A stretch of 64,000 nt of DNA from UBA1479 sp038109305. Its GTDB lineage: Bacteria > Pseudomonadota > Alphaproteobacteria > Rhodospirillales > Casp-alpha2. The stretch lies in NCBI GenBank assembly GCA_038109305.1, contig JAYNIR010000012.1, forward strand, positions 1 to 64,000. Reading direction: 5' to 3'. Of the stretch, positions 61,511 to 64,000 are shown one piece after another. The notes beneath the pieces are model-generated. The model saw only the letters and a list, made by a program, of their open reading frames with translations, ran no database searches and was not told the DNA's origin. Each line of letters opens with the position of its first letter. The first letter of the stretch is position 1. A program made the position numbers and the translations under genes.

Positions 61511-62961
61511 CCGCCCACTCCTTCGCGGCTGCCGCCTTCGATTTCGCGAAGGGCGCCGCCCTGGGCCTGCATCTGTTCCGGCAGCGCGTTGGCCCACTGG
61601 GTGATGGTCCCCGCACCCAAGCAGACCACAAGGTCTCCCTTTTCCGTCAGGTCGAGGGCGATACCCGCCAGGTCTTCCGGTTTTTCCAGCGCGATCACCC
61701 GGCGATGGCCGTGGGATTTCAGGCCTTCGACCAGCGCGTCGCGATCGACGCCTTCGATCGGCGCTTCGCCCGCCGCATAGACATCGGCGACGACGACTGC
61801 GTCGGCGTCGTTGAAGCACGTGCAGAACCCTTCGAACAAATCGCGGAGCCGCGTATAGCGGTGCGGCTGCACCACCGCGATGACCTTGCCGTTAGTCGCG
61901 TCGCGGGCGGCGGACAACACCGCGCCGATTTCCACCGGGTGATGGCCGTAATCGTCGATCACTGTGACTCCGCCGACCGATCCGGTCTTGGTGAACCGCC
62001 GCTTGACGCCACCGAACTTGGCCAGCGCCGCCGCAATCGCGCCGTCATCGAGCGTCATTTCGTTGGCGATGGCGACGGCGGCGAGCGCGTTTTGCACGTT
62101 GTGCTGACCGTACATGGGCAAGTGCAGGTCGGCGATTTCGCGGGTTTCGCCGGTCTTGCGGTCGCGGATCACGGCGTCGAAGGCGACGCCGTCCAATCCG
62201 GGTGTCACGTTGACGCCGCGCACGTCGGCCTGCGGGCTGAAGCCGTAGGTGACGATGCGCCGGTCGGACAGGCGCGGAATCATGTTCTGGACTTCCGGGT
62301 GATCGATACACAGCACCGCGAAGCCGTAGAACGGAATGTTTTCGACAAAGGCGATGAAGGCTTTTTTCAGCGCTTCGTAGTCGCCGTAATGATCCAGGTG
62401 TTCCGGGTCCATGTTGGTCACGACGGCTATGGTCGCCGGCAGTTTCAGGAAGGTGCCGTCGCTTTCATCCGCTTCGGCGACCAGCCAGTCGCCCTCGCCG
62501 AGCCGCGCGTTGGTGCCCCAGGCATTGATGATGCCGCCGTTGATCACCGTCGGGTCGAGCCCGGCGCCGTCCAACACGGCCGAAACTAGCGACGTGGTCG
62601 TCGTCTTGCCGTGGGTGCCGCCGACCGCGATGGACCATTTCAGACGCATCAGTTCGCCCAGCATTTCGGCGCGGCGGACGACCGGGATCAGCCGTTCGCG
62701 GGCGGCGACGACTTCCGGGTTACTGGCTTTGACGGCAGAAGACACGACGATCACCTGCGCCTCGCCCAGGTTTTCCGCCGCGTGGCCGACATGGACGGCG
62801 ATGCCCATATCGCGCAGGCGCTTCACATTCGCGCTGTCGGCGATGTCCGATCCCTGCACGCCGTAGCCCAGGTTGTGCAGGACTTCGGCGATACCGCTCA
62901 TGCCGATGCCGCCGATGCCGACGAAATGGATGATGCCGAGATCCAAGGGAAGCGCTCTCAT
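61507..62961 (-). CDS. murC: UDP-N-acetylmuramate--L-alanine ligase
   Basis: 484 aa. It begins HFVGIGGIGMSGIAEVLHNL, has the ATP loop VGGTHGKTTTTSLVSAVLDG, NMDPEHLDHYGDYEALKKAF, and the C-terminal YGHHPVEIGAVLSAAR. It adds L-Ala to UDP-MurNAc. The start is ATG 62961, overlapping the murG TGA by 4 nt; the longer open frame upstream is antisense-like noise inside murG. Confidence 0.96.
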   Translation of the reverse strand: MRALPLDLGIIHFVGIGGIGMSGIAEVLHNLGYGVQGSDIADSANVKRLRDMGIAVHVGHAAENLGEAQVIVVSSAVKASNPEVVAARERLIPVVRRAEMLGELMRLKWSIAVGGTHGKTTTTSLVSAVLDGAGLDPTVINGGIINAWGTNARLGEGDWLVAEADESDGTFLKLPATIAVVTNMDPEHLDHYGDYEALKKAFIAFVENIPFYGFAVLCIDHPEVQNMIPRLSDRRIVTYGFSPQADVRGVNVTPGLDGVAFDAVIRDRKTGETREIADLHLPMYGQHNVQNALAAVAIANEMTLDDGAIAAALAKFGGVKRRFTKTGSVGGVTVIDDYGHHPVEIGAVLSAARDATNGKVIAVVQPHRYTRLRDLFEGFCTCFNDADAVVVADVYAAGEAPIEGVDRDALVEGLKSHGHRRVIALEKPEDLAGIALDLTEKGDLVVCLGAGTITQWANALPEQMQAQGGALREIEGGSREGVGG

Positions 62962-64000
62962 GCCGCGACCCTCCCTTCGCCTGATCCGCCGTTCGACATG
63001 ACGGCGACGACCGTATCTGCAAGCCGCTTGGCGGCATCGGGCCGGCCCATGCGTTTTGCCGCCTTGGCCGCCTGTTTCAGATACATGCCGCCGCCCAGAA
63101 GCGACGACAGCTGGTTTGCCAACTGATCCGGCGTGAAAATGTCTTCCGCCATCAGCCACCCGGCGCCAGCTTCGTCGACCGCCTGGGCATTGGCCATCTG
63201 GTGGCCGTCGATGGCGTGCGGATAAGGCACGAGGATCGCCGGGCGGCCAGCAGCCGTGCATTCCGCCACTGTGGAGGCGCCCGCCCGGGCGATCACCAGG
63301 TGCGCGCCTGCAAGGCGCTTAGGAACATCGTCGAAGAAATGCGACAGCTCGGCCTGAATGACGGCATCGGCGTAAACGCGGCGCACGTCGTCCAGGTCTT
63401 CGGACCGGCATTGCTGCGTCACGCGAAGCCGCCATTTTATTTTGGCGTCGAGCCGCGCCAGCGCCGCCGGCACGACCTTGGACAGTACCGTCGCACCCTG
63501 CGACCCGCCGGTGATAAGGATTGATATCGGCGATGCTTCGTCATAGGCCGGATACGGCGTTTCACCCGCCTGGATGACTTGTGGGCGGACCGGCATGCCG
63601 GTCAGCACGACCTTGCTCTGCGCTTGTTCGGGGATTGCCTGGGTTGCATCCAACGAAGTCGCGATGACGCGGACCCGGGGCACCAGCAGCCGGTTGGCCC
63701 GGCCCAGCACGGCATTCTGTTCATGGATCACGGTGGCGCGGCCGGACCAGGTCGCTGCCATCATCGTTGGCACCGACGCGTAGCCGCCGAAGCCGACCAC
63801 GGCGCCCGGCTTCAACCGGGCCAGCAACCCCCGCGCCTGCAAGGTGCCGAGGCCCAGTTCGAACACGCTTTCAACCCGCTGTGTCAGGCCTTTGCCGGCG
63901 ATGCCCCCGGCGCGAATGCGATGGGTTTCCAATTCGCCGAGCGTGCCGCCGTAACCGCCGCCGCGCCGGTCGGTAACCAGCGCCAGCCGATAGCCACGGG
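62958..64000 (-). CDS. murG: MurG glycosyltransferase (5' end outside window)
   Basis: At least 346 aa are visible; the frame is open to the window edge, so the first few residues are missing. The visible N-terminus, RGYRLALVTDRRGGGYGG, is that of MurG just after its glycine loop. PGAVVGFGGYASVPTMMAAT and IHEQNAVLGRANRLL (acceptor domain), LITGGSQGATVLSKVVPAAL and HLVIARAGASTVAECTAAGRPAILVPYP (donor domain) follow. It transfers GlcNAc to lipid I at the inner membrane. Confidence 0.95.
   Translation of the reverse strand, partial: RGYRLALVTDRRGGGYGGTLGELETHRIRAGGIAGKGLTQRVESVFELGLGTLQARGLLARLKPGAVVGFGGYASVPTMMAATWSGRATVIHEQNAVLGRANRLLVPRVRVIATSLDATQAIPEQAQSKVVLTGMPVRPQVIQAGETPYPAYDEASPISILITGGSQGATVLSKVVPAALARLDAKIKWRLRVTQQCRSEDLDDVRRVYADAVIQAELSHFFDDVPKRLAGAHLVIARAGASTVAECTAAGRPAILVPYPHAIDGHQMANAQAVDEAGAGWLMAEDIFTPDQLANQLSSLLGGGMYLKQAAKAAKRMGRPDAAKRLADTVVAVMSNGGSGEGRVAA

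Noticed and set aside
1..64000. CRISPR arrays, insertion sequences, phage or toxin–antitoxin modules
   Set aside because: No regularly spaced repeats, transposase or integrase motifs, or paired small toxin/antitoxin ORFs were seen on either strand.

Overview
The window is GC-rich, densely packed bacterial DNA, most probably from an alphaproteobacterium and perhaps a Rhodospirillales member. The evidence is the conserved gene blocks: mutY–DUF721–dsbA–smc; an F0-only ATP synthase operon with paired b'/b subunits (atpI-B-E-F'-F); the dcw order murG-murC-murB-ddl-ftsQ-ftsA-ftsZ-lpxC-bamD-recN-ligA; and DUF2336, DUF2007 and DUF4197 family proteins. The species assignment is inference. I see no rRNA, CRISPR array, insertion sequence or phage gene.

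Layout. 1–2.0 kb: tRNA-Met, an AcuI-type acryloyl-CoA reductase and a lipoprotein. 2.1–8.7 kb (minus): pyrC, asnB and four glycosyltransferases (GT4, GT4, GT2, GT9) joined by overlapping or adjacent ORFs, which looks like an LPS-core or surface-glycan operon. 8.9–11.3 kb (plus): ygfZ, a methyltransferase and a DUF4197 gene with a frameshift. 11.7–14.0 kb (minus): ArsJ next to its partner GAPDH, the arsenate-detoxification pair that works through 1-arseno-3-phosphoglycerate. 14.1–20.5 kb: two methyltransferases, a GT10 fucosyltransferase and gmd–fcl–manC, which supply GDP-L-fucose; together these look like a fucosylated and methylated surface glycan locus. 20.6–29.2 kb (minus): ppdK, glyS, glyQ, a zinc-ribbon membrane protein, an SppA-like protease with a premature stop, a membrane protein, a TrmN6-like methyltransferase and DUF2007. 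29.3–33.5 kb (plus): a polyprenyl diphosphate synthase, tRNA-Pro, a candidate small RNA, a lipoprotein and an unusual membrane-anchored DctP-like protein. A perfect FNR/FixK box lies in this stretch ahead of a tiny, frameshifted membrane ORF.

33.5–40.3 kb is the accessory and decaying part. It holds an N-truncated DUF2336 gene, a shredded TAXI-type TRAP binding protein, a class III aminotransferase, apt, a GNAT protein, bifunctional glutathionylspermidine synthetase/amidase, and a LysR remnant abutting the 3' fragment of an unrelated gene. 40.3–49.4 kb holds mutY, DUF721, dsbA, smc, the F0 operon and a GNAT protein. 49.4–64 kb (minus) is ligA through murG, with murG running off the window edge.

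The most interesting items are the ArsJ/GAPDH pair, the fucosylation locus, the FNR-boxed mini-ORF, the candidate sRNA downstream of tRNA-Pro, and a set of broken genes. Two of the broken genes share the same apparent Glu-to-TAA change after a CGG codon. I did not find a clearly new multi-gene system. The breaks could be real pseudogenes or sequence errors, and only raw reads can decide between these.
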